From Clostridia bacterium (GTDB lineage Bacteria; Bacillota; Clostridia; Christensenellales; CAG-138): a stretch of 40,338 nucleotides of DNA. Of this stretch, positions 15,845 to 23,573 are shown piece by piece. How positions within the stretch are numbered: the first letter of the stretch is position 1; each line of letters begins with the position of its first letter. The position numbers and the translations under genes were made by a program. The notes beneath the pieces are model-generated. The model worked only from the letters and a program-made list of their open reading frames with translations, was not told the DNA's origin and did no database searches. Location: contig JAUNBM010000016.1 of the NCBI GenBank assembly GCA_030527115.1, forward strand, positions 1-40,338. Reading direction: 5' to 3'.

Positions 15845-16066
15845 ATGACGTTGTTTTACTACTCGCTCGCGGCGCTCTTCGCGCTCCTCTCCCTGGTGCA
15901 GGCCATCCTTATAATCCTCGACATGAGGAACATATCCCGCGTAGCAAGGCGCATTGATCGGGTTGCCGCCGAGAACAACAGGGCGTATGAACTGCTGTAC
16001 GACCTGTACGAGCAGGAGAAGCGGAAGAACAGCGAGCTGAAGCGCGAAATGGAAGGAGTTGAGTGA
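15845..16066 (+). CDS. Small membrane-anchored coiled-coil protein (paralog 2)
   Basis: 73 residues: a hydrophobic N-terminal helix (about 3-26) followed by a charged helix with L-Y-D-L-Y-E-Q-E-K-R-K. The same layout and motif occur in the protein at 6648-6962, suggesting paralogs. The start is the ATG at 15845, just after the ParB-like gene's stop and preceded by AAGGAGG inside that gene. Function unknown. Confidence 0.65.
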   Translation: MTLFYYSLAALFALLSLVQAILIILDMRNISRVARRIDRVAAENNRAYELLYDLYEQEKRKNSELKREMEGVE

Positions 16067-16067
16067 G

Positions 16068-16613
16068 ATGTCGAATATCTGTATCAGATGCGGGGCGGAG
16101 CTCCCCGAAGCGTTGGAGTATTGCGCCGTGTGCGCGGCGTGTCTTGACTTCCCGATGACAAGGGAAGTAAGGCCTCTGCGCTGGCCGTGCTCCCGCCTGC
16201 CCGAGAGCTTCGACAGCATCTCCGATTTCAGGGGATGGGCAAAGGTTAATAAGTCGCCATTCGACGTGGGGGACGTTGCGCATTTTTTGTCGCAGAATAT
16301 ACCGTCGGAATCGTGGTACCAGACGCAAATCAAGGCGAAGCTGTCAGCCGAGCTCCCCGGAGCGGTTATTAGCAAAACCCAGCAATCAATCTATTCGGCA
16401 TCCGGACAGCCGGATCTAACCATAGTCTACAAGGGCCTGCACATCGCGCTCGAGATTAAGCGTCCCTTGCTGGGGACGCCGACAGCGCTTCAAAAGCAAT
16501 ACATTAAGAGGCTACGGGATGCGGGCGCTATCGCCTATGTGGTGCGCTCGGTTATCGAGGCGGACATGATCGTGAGGCTGATAAAGATAAAGACGAGGGC
16601 CAGCGATATATGA
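16068..16613 (+). CDS. VRR-NUC nuclease with N-terminal zinc ribbon
   Basis: 181 residues. The N-terminus is a zinc ribbon with Cys5, Cys8, Cys19 and Cys22, very like the ribbon at the start of the integrase. The C-terminal VRR-NUC domain has S-G-Q-P-D-L (Asp116), A-L-E-I-K (Glu129, Lys131) and a downstream Q-K-Q-Y, the expected PD-(D/E)XK active-site set. VRR-NUC proteins are common in phages and are thought to cut branched or flap DNA structures during replication or packaging. GGAAGGAG before the ATG; overlaps the next gene by 4 bases. Confidence 0.9.
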   Translation: MSNICIRCGAELPEALEYCAVCAACLDFPMTREVRPLRWPCSRLPESFDSISDFRGWAKVNKSPFDVGDVAHFLSQNIPSESWYQTQIKAKLSAELPGAVISKTQQSIYSASGQPDLTIVYKGLHIALEIKRPLLGTPTALQKQYIKRLRDAGAIAYVVRSVIEADMIVRLIKIKTRASDI

Positions 16614-17008
16614 TTACTGTAGCCGATGTCAAGCGTTGCCGCGTGCTGAGCAAAGAGATAGAGGCTATGCGGGAGCAGGTTCAGCGTCTGCGCTGGATCG
16701 GCTCCGGCTTGGCGCGCTCCGGGCCTCGCGAAAACATCGGGACTTCGCCGACACAGCAACACGACCACATCGCCGAGGTCGTCGCGCTCATCGATGCGGC
16801 AGAGCGTAAGCATCTTGCCCAAATCGAGGAGCTTGTCGCGCTTCAAGAACGGATATCGGACTGGATTGGAACGTTGCCGCCGGATCAGGCGCTGATCATC
16901 CGCCTGCGATACATGCAAGGGTTGAGCTGGCGCGCTGTCGCTCGGAGGGCATCGTACTCGGAGCGGCAATGCTTCCGGCTTAACGATGCGGCGCTCAAAA
17001 AACTATAA
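16610..17008 (+). CDS. Sigma-like late transcription regulator (DUF1492/ArpU-RinA type)
   Basis: 132 residues. A helical N-terminal half is followed by a sigma region 4-like helix-turn-helix: L-P-P-D-Q-A-L-I-I-R-L-R-Y-M-Q-G-L-S-W-R-A-V-A-R, then Y-S-E-R-Q-C-F-R-L. This pattern is typical of the DUF1492/ArpU/RinA regulators that activate late genes in Firmicutes phages. Its place near the end of the early region, before the terminase genes, fits. The target promoter was not identified; the spacer after the terminator at 19237-19263 is the obvious place to look. Confidence 0.8.
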   Translation: MITVADVKRCRVLSKEIEAMREQVQRLRWIGSGLARSGPRENIGTSPTQQHDHIAEVVALIDAAERKHLAQIEELVALQERISDWIGTLPPDQALIIRLRYMQGLSWRAVARRASYSERQCFRLNDAALKKL

Positions 17009-17031
17009 GAACAAAGAAAGGATAAAATCAA

Positions 17032-17499
17032 ATGAAAAATATGAACATTGAATACCGGCAACTGGACGAGTTGATTCCCTACGATAAGAATCCTCGAAAG
17101 AACGATGCAGCCGTCGAGGCTGTTGCAAAGAGCATACAGACCTTTGGATTCAGGGTGCCGATAATATTAGACGACAGAGATGTAATAATCGCCGGGCATA
17201 CACGATTCAAGGCGGCGAAGATGCTGAACCTTGAGTGGGTGCCCGTGCTTGTCGCCGATGACCTGACCGAGGAGGAGGTCAAAGCGTACAGGCTTGCCGA
17301 CAATAAAACACAGGAGTTTGCAGCGTGGGATTTAGAGCTGCTGGCAAGCGAGCTGCAAGACATCAGCACCATAGACATGGGAGCGTTCGGGTTCTCGATG
17401 GATCTCCCGGACTTGCCGCTCGACCTCGACGAGCCGACGGATGAAGCGCATGGTGAGCAGATCCACTGTCCCAAATGCGGCTTCGTGTTTGAGAGGTGA
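17032..17499 (+). CDS. Short ParB-like nuclease-fold protein with terminal zinc knuckle
   Basis: 155 residues. A ParB N-terminal domain with N-P-R-K-N-D, I-I-A-G-H-T-R-F-K-A-A and the extended R-L-A-D-N-K-T-Q-E signature seen in phage ParB-like proteins, many of which are fused to DNA methyltransferases. Here the protein ends with a C-P-K-C-G-F-V-F-E-R knuckle and no methyltransferase follows in frame. The next gene, a radical SAM protein, starts four bases after the stop, suggesting joint function. It is distinct from the larger ParB-like protein at 14422-15843, which has a helix-turn-helix. Confidence 0.85.
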   Translation: MKNMNIEYRQLDELIPYDKNPRKNDAAVEAVAKSIQTFGFRVPIILDDRDVIIAGHTRFKAAKMLNLEWVPVLVADDLTEEEVKAYRLADNKTQEFAAWDLELLASELQDISTIDMGAFGFSMDLPDLPLDLDEPTDEAHGEQIHCPKCGFVFER

Positions 17500-17502
17500 G
17501 CC

Positions 17503-18834
17503 ATGAAGATATGTGCTTACGTTCAGGACAGCTATGCTAAGGCGAACTATAAGAATGAGTGCATGGACATCCGTCAATTCACTGGGCTCCGCGTCATCAT
17601 TGATTGCCTTGAGCGGGCAGGATACACCGTCGACTATGCAGGCAGGGCGACCGTTCATCTCTATGATGTGGTTTTAGTTTCCCTCACTTCGGATTGCGAT
17701 TGGTGGAGCTTTGTCGCGGAGCGGCTGAGATGGCAAAGAGGCGATTATAAGGTGATAATCGGTGGCGCCGGAGTCTTGCACATTTCCCCGTTCATCAGGT
17801 GGGGAGATTACTTCATGTTTGGCAGAGGCGAGGATCTCATTGTTCCCCTTGTTGACGCGATTGTTCGCGGGGATGAGTTCGAACACGAGAGCGTTGCAAA
17901 CGCCGCAACGTTCTCACTGGACAAGGTCTATTATGTAGCTCAAGCCCGAAACCCCTATCCGCACAAGATCAGGATCAGTGAGAAGAGAACCTATGATGAG
18001 GGGACGATCGGCTGTCCGCACAAGTGCTTTTTTTGCGGCTATACGTGGCATCGCCGATTCTGCTCTACCGTCAGCAACGATTATCGGATGAGCGAGAGTC
18101 TCTTCGGGGGCATGGAAGACAAAGAGCGGGCGATGTTAGATCTCGCTAAGAATAAAGAGGGCATCGACTTCAAGCACCTAAGAACGACTGCCATCGACGG
18201 GATGAGCGAGAGGTTGAGAAGGATGGTCAATAAGCCGATCACCAAAGAGATCTTTCAGACATTCCTCTCGGCGATGCTGGCTTACGCGGGCAAGCCGCAT
18301 CAGCTTAAACTATACAACGTCATAGGCTATCCCACGGAAACCTTTGAGGATTGGATGGAGTTCTATGAGGCCCTTGTGTCTGCCGACCGCGCCTCAGCTC
18401 CGCGAGAAAAGCAATGGTCAATCGTCCTGCACTCGACGCCGTTTAGGCCTATGCCGGCAACGCCTATGGCGTGCTGCGCGATGAGCAAGCGGAATTACCG
18501 CGGCGAAGTCGGGAGGACTTTAGGCAAAGACCTGAAGGGCAATCTTATTTATCAAGGCAAATCGCTCTGGGCGGTTGAAAGCATGGGAACCGACAGCCTA
18601 TCAACGGTTATGCTTTCAGCCATAGCGCACAGAGGAAGTTTATCCGACAGCGAGAACATTGCGAAGCTGTGCGCCTCCAAGAAGTTCTGGAACGCATCCG
18701 CAACGGTGAAAGAGGCGACACTAACGCGATACTTCGATATGGACAAGCTCTTCGGAGAGTTCACGCCTGCCGATCTGCCATCAAGGTATCTAAGAACCTA
18801 TGCCAAGGTAGAGAGGCTGTGGGGGACGAGATGA
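17503..18834 (+). CDS. Radical SAM enzyme with B12-binding-like N-terminal domain
   Basis: 443 residues. Residues about 1-125 form an alpha/beta domain resembling the cobalamin-binding fold of B12-type radical SAM enzymes (Y-D-V-V-L-V-S, K-V-I-I-G-G-A-G-V, F-G-R-G-E-D), but I do not see the base-off D-x-H-x-x-G motif. The radical SAM core carries the [4Fe-4S] ligands Cys171, Cys175 and Cys178 (C-P-H-K-C-F-F-C) and a later I-G-Y-P-T-E-T segment. Substrate unknown. It is sandwiched between a ParB-like gene (gap 3 bases) and a DUF4406 gene (ATGA overlap), which points to nucleic-acid or nucleotide modification, by inference only. Confidence 0.88.
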   Translation: MKICAYVQDSYAKANYKNECMDIRQFTGLRVIIDCLERAGYTVDYAGRATVHLYDVVLVSLTSDCDWWSFVAERLRWQRGDYKVIIGGAGVLHISPFIRWGDYFMFGRGEDLIVPLVDAIVRGDEFEHESVANAATFSLDKVYYVAQARNPYPHKIRISEKRTYDEGTIGCPHKCFFCGYTWHRRFCSTVSNDYRMSESLFGGMEDKERAMLDLAKNKEGIDFKHLRTTAIDGMSERLRRMVNKPITKEIFQTFLSAMLAYAGKPHQLKLYNVIGYPTETFEDWMEFYEALVSADRASAPREKQWSIVLHSTPFRPMPATPMACCAMSKRNYRGEVGRTLGKDLKGNLIYQGKSLWAVESMGTDSLSTVMLSAIAHRGSLSDSENIAKLCASKKFWNASATVKEATLTRYFDMDKLFGEFTPADLPSRYLRTYAKVERLWGTR

Positions 18835-19169
18835 TGCGGACGATATATCTTGCCGGCAAGATCACGGGAGATCCCGGTTATAAGGAGAAGTTCGGCGAGG
18901 CAGCTTTCGAGCTCGAGCGGCGGGGATGGGTTGTGTTGAATCCTGCCGTGCTTCCTCCCGCAGGATTCTCCTATGATGCTTATATGAGGATGTCGACGGC
19001 AATGCTCCGTGAATGCGATTGTGTCTGCTTTTTATCGGACTGGACAGCGAGCGCAGGGGCAAAGCAAGAAATGATCTGCGCTATCCACGAAGGGAAAGTG
19101 GTTGTGTTCTATGACCAGTTTAAGACGGTGGCTTCACCGCATAAAACGTCAGTAAGTGGCAGTTTTTAA
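18831..19169 (+). CDS. DUF4406 protein, nucleoside 2-deoxyribosyltransferase-like fold
   Basis: 112 residues with the DUF4406 signature: T-I-Y-L-A-G-K-I-T-G-D at the start, V-L-N-P-A-V-L-P in the middle, M-L-R-E-C-D-C-V-C-F-L and W-T-A-S-A-G-A-K-Q-E near the end. The family belongs to the nucleoside deoxyribosyltransferase-like fold; the W-x-x-S-x-G-A-x-x-E segment corresponds to its active-site region. Its start overlaps the radical SAM stop, so the two are translated together. It might act on a free or modified nucleotide; no substrate can be named. It is the last gene before the terminator at 19237. Confidence 0.85.
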   Translation: MMRTIYLAGKITGDPGYKEKFGEAAFELERRGWVVLNPAVLPPAGFSYDAYMRMSTAMLRECDCVCFLSDWTASAGAKQEMICAIHEGKVVVFYDQFKTVASPHKTSVSGSF

Positions 19170-19236
19170 GCGCTAAGATGATAGTGTCGCCAATGGCGCA
19201 CAGAGAACCGTCTTTTCATTGTTCTCCTCCTGACAA

Positions 19237-19275
19237 GAGCGCAGAGTAGCTACCTCTGCGCTCATTGTTTTGCTT
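19237..19275 (+). terminator. Rho-independent terminator ending the early region
   Basis: GAGCGCAGAG (19237-19246) pairs perfectly with CTCTGCGCTC (19254-19263) around a 7-base loop, and the T-rich ATTGTTTTGC follows. The 10-bp GC-rich stem separates the early operon from the HNH/terminase late block. Confidence 0.85.
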
Positions 19276-19379
19276 TCGCTCATGGCAGACGTGGACAGCG
19301 GATAGCGGTGAATACATCTCGCGGCGTATGCAGAGCGGGGCGGGGCTCGGCGAGAAATACAGCAGAAAGAGATTTAGGC

Positions 19380-19652
19380 ATGAGCGGACGGCATTATGAC
19401 TCAGCGAAACACAGGAGATGGCGATCGGCCGTGCTGAAGCGTGCGGGCTACAAATGCGAGCGTTGTGCACGGTACGGCAAGAACGTCGACGCGACCATCG
19501 CCCATCATAAGATTCCTGTCACCGAGCAACCGGAGCTCAGGTTCGACATTAAGAATGGCGAGGCGCTTTGCACGGCGTGTCACAACGCGGCACATCCGGA
19601 GAAAGCAAAGGCATCCCCCCGGGTCTTTCGCGCAGAAAGGTTCTATGGTTAA
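19380..19652 (+). CDS. HNH endonuclease of the packaging module
   Basis: 90 residues from the ATG at 19380; an upstream in-frame GTG at 19308 would add 24 unlikely residues. It shows Cys26/Cys29 (C-E-R-C), the H-H-K-I-P motif (His42, His43) and C-T-A-C-H-N-A-A-H (64-72): a complete HNH/zinc fold. HNH proteins next to the small terminase are standard in HK97-like phages and assist terminase cleavage at cos or pac sites. The ribosome binding site is weak, so the start is less certain. Confidence 0.88.
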   Translation: MSGRHYDSAKHRRWRSAVLKRAGYKCERCARYGKNVDATIAHHKIPVTEQPELRFDIKNGEALCTACHNAAHPEKAKASPRVFRAERFYG

Positions 19653-19741
19653 CCGGCGTGTGGAGGCATTTCCAACTGCGAGGAGTTTTTTGAAGCGAGG
19701 GGAATCGAAGGAATCGGATGATATGGAAAGGAGGTAGCACT

Positions 19742-20119
19742 TTGACGAAAGCAACGTACAGGCGAAAGATACGGGACGCGATGAAGAGTCTCGGGGTGTA
19801 TCGCTCAGAGTTCGACACAGCGATTTCCCAGCTGGCGGAGCTTAAAGAATCACGAGATATTACAGCGGAGCGATACGAGATTTCCGGAGGGCTGCCCGTA
19901 ATCACCCATGTCAATAAATCGGGAGCTTCAAATCTTGTCAAAAATCCCATTCTCTGTGTCATGGACAAGATGGATGAAATGATCTTAAAGTATATGAGCG
20001 AGCTGGGACTTACCCCGCGTGGACTGCTTCGCCTCGACAAAAAGGGGCTCAAGTCAAGACCGAGCGCTTCCAAGCTTGAAGGATTCTTAAATGACTTTGT
20101 CGGCGGCAACGCTAAGTAG
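19742..20119 (+). CDS. terS: Terminase small subunit (P27 family-like)
   Basis: 125 residues starting at TTG 19742, chosen because AAAGGAGG lies 7 bases upstream; the ATG at 19718 precedes that site and is rejected. The helical content, the central [11 protein letters not shown] and the tail [11 protein letters not shown] match P27-type small terminases, which recognise packaging sites and load the large subunit. It overlaps the large terminase gene by 29 bases. Confidence 0.88.
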   Translation: MTKATYRRKIRDAMKSLGVYRSEFDTAISQLAELKESRDITAERYEISGGLPVITHVNKSGASNLVKNPILCVMDKMDEMILKYMSELGLTPRGLLRLDKKGLKSRPSASKLEGFLNDFVGGNAK

Positions 20120-21839
20120 CGAAGAATCCGTCCGGAAGTATGTCGATGATATTATTGACGGACGAAAGATCGCGTGTCACCGCCTCATCCAAGCTTGCCA
20201 AAGATACTTAAGAGATCGGGATAACCCCGATTATGACTTTAGACCGAGAGATGCCGAGTTCGTTATCCGCTTCATCGAGCGTTGCATCTGCCACAAAGAG
20301 GGTGAGGCGATGGACGGCACTCCGCTTCTCGGTAAGCCCCTGATTTTGGAGCCGTGGGAAAAATTCATCATATACAATCTTCTCGGATTCTACAAAACGG
20401 GAACGGAGGAACGCCGATTTACAGAGGCGTTCGTTTTTGTCCCTCGCAAGAACGGCAAGACGCCGTTCGCGGCCGCCTTGGCGCTGTCGCTTGCCCTGCT
20501 CCACCGTTCGAGCGGATCAAGGGTCTTGATTGTCGGCAATTCGCTGAAGCAGGCGACGCAGGCCTTCAGCCACATTCGCTACAATCTTGAGAACCTCGGC
20601 GAGATTGAGCACTTCCGCGTCCGAGACAACAACGCCGAGCATAGCATCTCGCGTGAGTTTAGAAACGAGGCGGGCGAGATCGTAGCGTCGATGAGCATAG
20701 AAGCGCTGGCGGCAAGCTGCGACCGGCATGATTCGTTCGTCTCCAACGTGCAGATTTGCGACGAGCTCCATGCTTATAAGAGCGCGAAGCAATATAACGT
20801 TATCCGCGAGTCGGGCAAGGCCTACACCAACCGGCTTTGTATCGGCATCACGACCGCCGGCGATGATATGACGTCGTTCTGCTACAACCGCTTGACCTAC
20901 TCCAAGAAGATTTTGGACGGCACGGTTGACGCTGAGAATCTTTTTGTTTTTATCTGCGAAGCGGATGAAGATCCGGAAACGGGATCGGTTGATTATACGA
21001 GTGCGATAGAGCATGAAAAGGCTAATCCGAATTACGGCGTATCGATAAGGCCGTCGGCTATCATGGCGGATGCGCTTGAAGCGCAGAACGATCCGCAGCA
21101 GCGAAAAGACTTCCTTGCCAAGCAGTTGAATATCTTCACTGCTTCCACGAAAGCGTACTTTAACATCGATGAGTTCAGACGCTCGGATAGTAGCTACTCG
21201 TGGACGTTGGAGGAGCTTGCGAAGCTGCGAATCAAATGGTACGGCGGCGCAGACCTTTCCAAGCTGCACGACCTCACGGCAGCGGCGTTGTTCGGGCGGT
21301 ATGAAGACGTCAATATCATCATCCCGCATTGCTGGTTCCCGATTACGCGGGCGCACCAACGAGCCGACGAGAGCGGGATCCCGCTCTTCGGTTGGGCGGA
21401 CGATGGCTGGCTGACTATGAGCAACGCGCCCACCGTCAACCATGCCGAGGTTGTTAAATGGTTCATTGAGATGCGACAGAGGGGGTTTAAGATGGCTCAG
21501 ATAGGTCACGATAAAAAATTCTGCCGAGAATACTTCCTCGGCATGAAGCAGGCGGGTTTTACAATCATAGACCAGCCTCAATATTTTTGGCGCAAGACCG
21601 AGGGATTCCGTTACATCGAGGAAGCCGCCAAGAACAAGAAGCTGTACTATCTGCACGCAGAGCCGTTTGAGTACTGCGTGCAAAACGTTCGGGCGATCGA
21701 AAAGACGGACGATATGATTCAGTACGAGAAGGTTAATCCGGAGCACTTGATCGACGTGTTTGACGCGGCGGTCTTTGCGGCTTGCCGGATGTTAGAGAAT
21801 TTAGAAAGGAGCGGGAAAGCGAAAGCATGGCTAAGTTAA
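20091..21839 (+). CDS. terL: Terminase large subunit
   Basis: 582 residues, the packaging motor. ATPase: Walker A V-P-R-K-N-G-K-T (about 117-124) and Walker B with C-D-E (223-225). Nuclease: [11 protein letters not shown] near residue 388 provides an acidic metal ligand, and the final V-F-D-A-A-V-F-A supplies another. Length and motifs match the Terminase_1 group of HK97-type phages. Its last 13 bases overlap the portal gene. Confidence 0.96.
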   Translation: MTLSAATLSSEESVRKYVDDIIDGRKIACHRLIQACQRYLRDRDNPDYDFRPRDAEFVIRFIERCICHKEGEAMDGTPLLGKPLILEPWEKFIIYNLLGFYKTGTEERRFTEAFVFVPRKNGKTPFAAALALSLALLHRSSGSRVLIVGNSLKQATQAFSHIRYNLENLGEIEHFRVRDNNAEHSISREFRNEAGEIVASMSIEALAASCDRHDSFVSNVQICDELHAYKSAKQYNVIRESGKAYTNRLCIGITTAGDDMTSFCYNRLTYSKKILDGTVDAENLFVFICEADEDPETGSVDYTSAIEHEKANPNYGVSIRPSAIMADALEAQNDPQQRKDFLAKQLNIFTASTKAYFNIDEFRRSDSSYSWTLEELAKLRIKWYGGADLSKLHDLTAAALFGRYEDVNIIIPHCWFPITRAHQRADESGIPLFGWADDGWLTMSNAPTVNHAEVVKWFIEMRQRGFKMAQIGHDKKFCREYFLGMKQAGFTIIDQPQYFWRKTEGFRYIEEAAKNKKLYYLHAEPFEYCVQNVRAIEKTDDMIQYEKVNPEHLIDVFDAAVFAACRMLENLERSGKAKAWLS

Positions 21840-23017
21840 AAGACTGGGTTCGCGGCAAGCTCGACGGGTGGACTAAGAGAAATTCGGCAACGCTGGCGCT
21901 GACGGCTCCCGTAGATGCGCTGGCGCCGAAAGGGTATCGGGCATTGAGCACCTGCCCCGAGATACAGACCGCCATAGACCAGATCGCGGATATCATCGGG
22001 ACGATGACGGTTCACCTCATGGCCAACACCAAGGAGGGGGACGTCCGCATCGTCAACAATCTCAGTCGCAAGATCGATATTGAGCCTTGCCGATACATGA
22101 CGAGGCAGGCGTTCATGGCGAAGATAGCGCGGGATTTGGTTTTGTACGGCAACAGCTGGATCCTTCCGGAAATCTCCGGGGGCAGGATTGAGGACTTGCG
22201 ACCGATAGACCAGTCACGGGTGTCGGTCGTCGACAATGCAGACGGCTACGGCTACACGGTGCGCATCGGCGGAAAGGTCTTTGCCCATGACGAGATCGTC
22301 CATCCGATACTTCATCCGGACGACCGCCGCCCGTGGATTGGACGGGGGATGACGGTGCTACTTAAAGACATCGCCGAGAGGATCGGGCAGGCTCGGCATA
22401 CGAGCAAGGTTTTAATGGAGTCGCCGGCTCCATCGCTGATAGTCAAGGTGGACGGGCTCACCGAGGAATTTGCCTCGAGCATCGGGCGGAAAAAGTTGAG
22501 AGAGCAGTACATTGACAGCTCGGACGCAGGTCAGCCGTGGTTCATCCCGTGCGAGGCGTTTGAGGTTGAGAAAGTGCCTCCCCTCAATCTGGAGGATTTG
22601 GCGATTATTGATTCAATAAGTTTGGACAAGCGCACGGTCGCCGCGCTTGTCGGCGTTCCCTCGTTCATGCTGGGCGAGGGGAAATTCAACAAGGAAGAGT
22701 ACAACGCTTTCATTAAGAGCCGGGTGCTACCGATAGCCACGGCGATTGTGCAAGAATTCACGCTCAAATTGTTGATCAAAGAGGAGTGGTACTTCAAGTT
22801 CAATCCGCGATCACTGTACGCTTACAGCCTTAAAGACATCGCAGATATCGGCGGGCCGATGGTCGACCGTATGGTCATCGACCGCAACGAAGTGCGCGAT
22901 TGGATGGGCTTCCAGCCCCGCGAGGGACTGTCCGAGCTGGTGATCCTTGAAAACTACATTCCACTCAGTAAGATAGGCGACCAGAAAAAGCTAAAGGAGC
23001 AAAGCGATGGCAAATAG
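21827..23017 (+). CDS. Portal protein, HK97 family
   Basis: 396 residues from the ATG at 21827, inside the end of the terminase gene; a longer in-frame start at 21782 is rejected on overlap. It forms the dodecameric DNA gate of the capsid. Characteristic features are the early [13 protein letters not shown], the middle [10 protein letters not shown] and [14 protein letters not shown], and a C-terminal helix ending K-I-G-D-Q-K-K. Order terL-portal-protease-capsid is canonical. Confidence 0.95.
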   Translation: MAKLKDWVRGKLDGWTKRNSATLALTAPVDALAPKGYRALSTCPEIQTAIDQIADIIGTMTVHLMANTKEGDVRIVNNLSRKIDIEPCRYMTRQAFMAKIARDLVLYGNSWILPEISGGRIEDLRPIDQSRVSVVDNADGYGYTVRIGGKVFAHDEIVHPILHPDDRRPWIGRGMTVLLKDIAERIGQARHTSKVLMESPAPSLIVKVDGLTEEFASSIGRKKLREQYIDSSDAGQPWFIPCEAFEVEKVPPLNLEDLAIIDSISLDKRTVAALVGVPSFMLGEGKFNKEEYNAFIKSRVLPIATAIVQEFTLKLLIKEEWYFKFNPRSLYAYSLKDIADIGGPMVDRMVIDRNEVRDWMGFQPREGLSELVILENYIPLSKIGDQKKLKEQSDGK

Positions 23018-23573
23018 AACTATGGAAATTCGCTCGGCGCATACAGGGCTCCGCAGCGCCGGCAACGCAGAAAACCCCATCATCGAGGCAGAGTTCGCGG
23101 TCTTTGACGAGGTCTACGACCTTGGCTATTGCACAGAATCAATAGATCCTCATGCCTTCGATGATCAGCTCGGCGAGGACATCCGGGCATTGGTGGATCA
23201 TCGCTCCGAGCTTGTGCTCGGACGAACGACGGCACAGACTTTGCATTTTACGCTAACGCCGCGCGCGCTGAGAGGAAGGGTCGACATCAATCCGAACGAT
23301 CTCGACGCTATGAACCTCTGGCACCGCGTCCAGCGGGGCGATGTGAGTCAATGTAGCTTCGGCTTCGACATCTTAGAAGAGGAGCGGAGCGTCCGCAACG
23401 GCAAAGATCACTACCTCATCAGGAAGATAAAGCTCCATGAGGTGTCGATAGTGACGTTCCCGGCGTACAAGTCCACCTTTGCGACGGCGCGCTCGGAGCA
23501 GAGAAGAAATGCGTCCTTCGCGGCGTGGAAACTTGAGAGAGAAAGGAAGATTTCAAAATGGCAAGAGCATTGA
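23007..23573 (+). CDS. HK97-type prohead maturation protease
   Basis: 188-residue U35 peptidase. Catalytic His65 (L-V-D-H-R-S) and Ser117 (Q-C-S-F-G-F) are in place, and H-E-V-S-I-V-T-F-P-A-Y closes the core as usual. It cleaves the scaffolding part from the capsid protein during head maturation. It overlaps the portal gene by 11 bases and the capsid gene by 16. Confidence 0.95.
   Translation: MANRTMEIRSAHTGLRSAGNAENPIIEAEFAVFDEVYDLGYCTESIDPHAFDDQLGEDIRALVDHRSELVLGRTTAQTLHFTLTPRALRGRVDINPNDLDAMNLWHRVQRGDVSQCSFGFDILEEERSVRNGKDHYLIRKIKLHEVSIVTFPAYKSTFATARSEQRRNASFAAWKLERERKISKWQEH

Noticed and set aside
19308..19379. Longer N-terminus for the HNH protein from GTG 19308
   Set aside because: The added residues are Arg/Gly-rich and unlike HNH relatives, which usually begin shortly before the first Cys pair.
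20517..21746. 409-codon open frame on the minus strand
   Set aside because: It lies wholly antisense to the large terminase gene, has no ribosome binding site and its composition is a mirror of the coding strand. Similar long antisense frames at 4457-5296 and 10143-11018 are rejected for the same reason.
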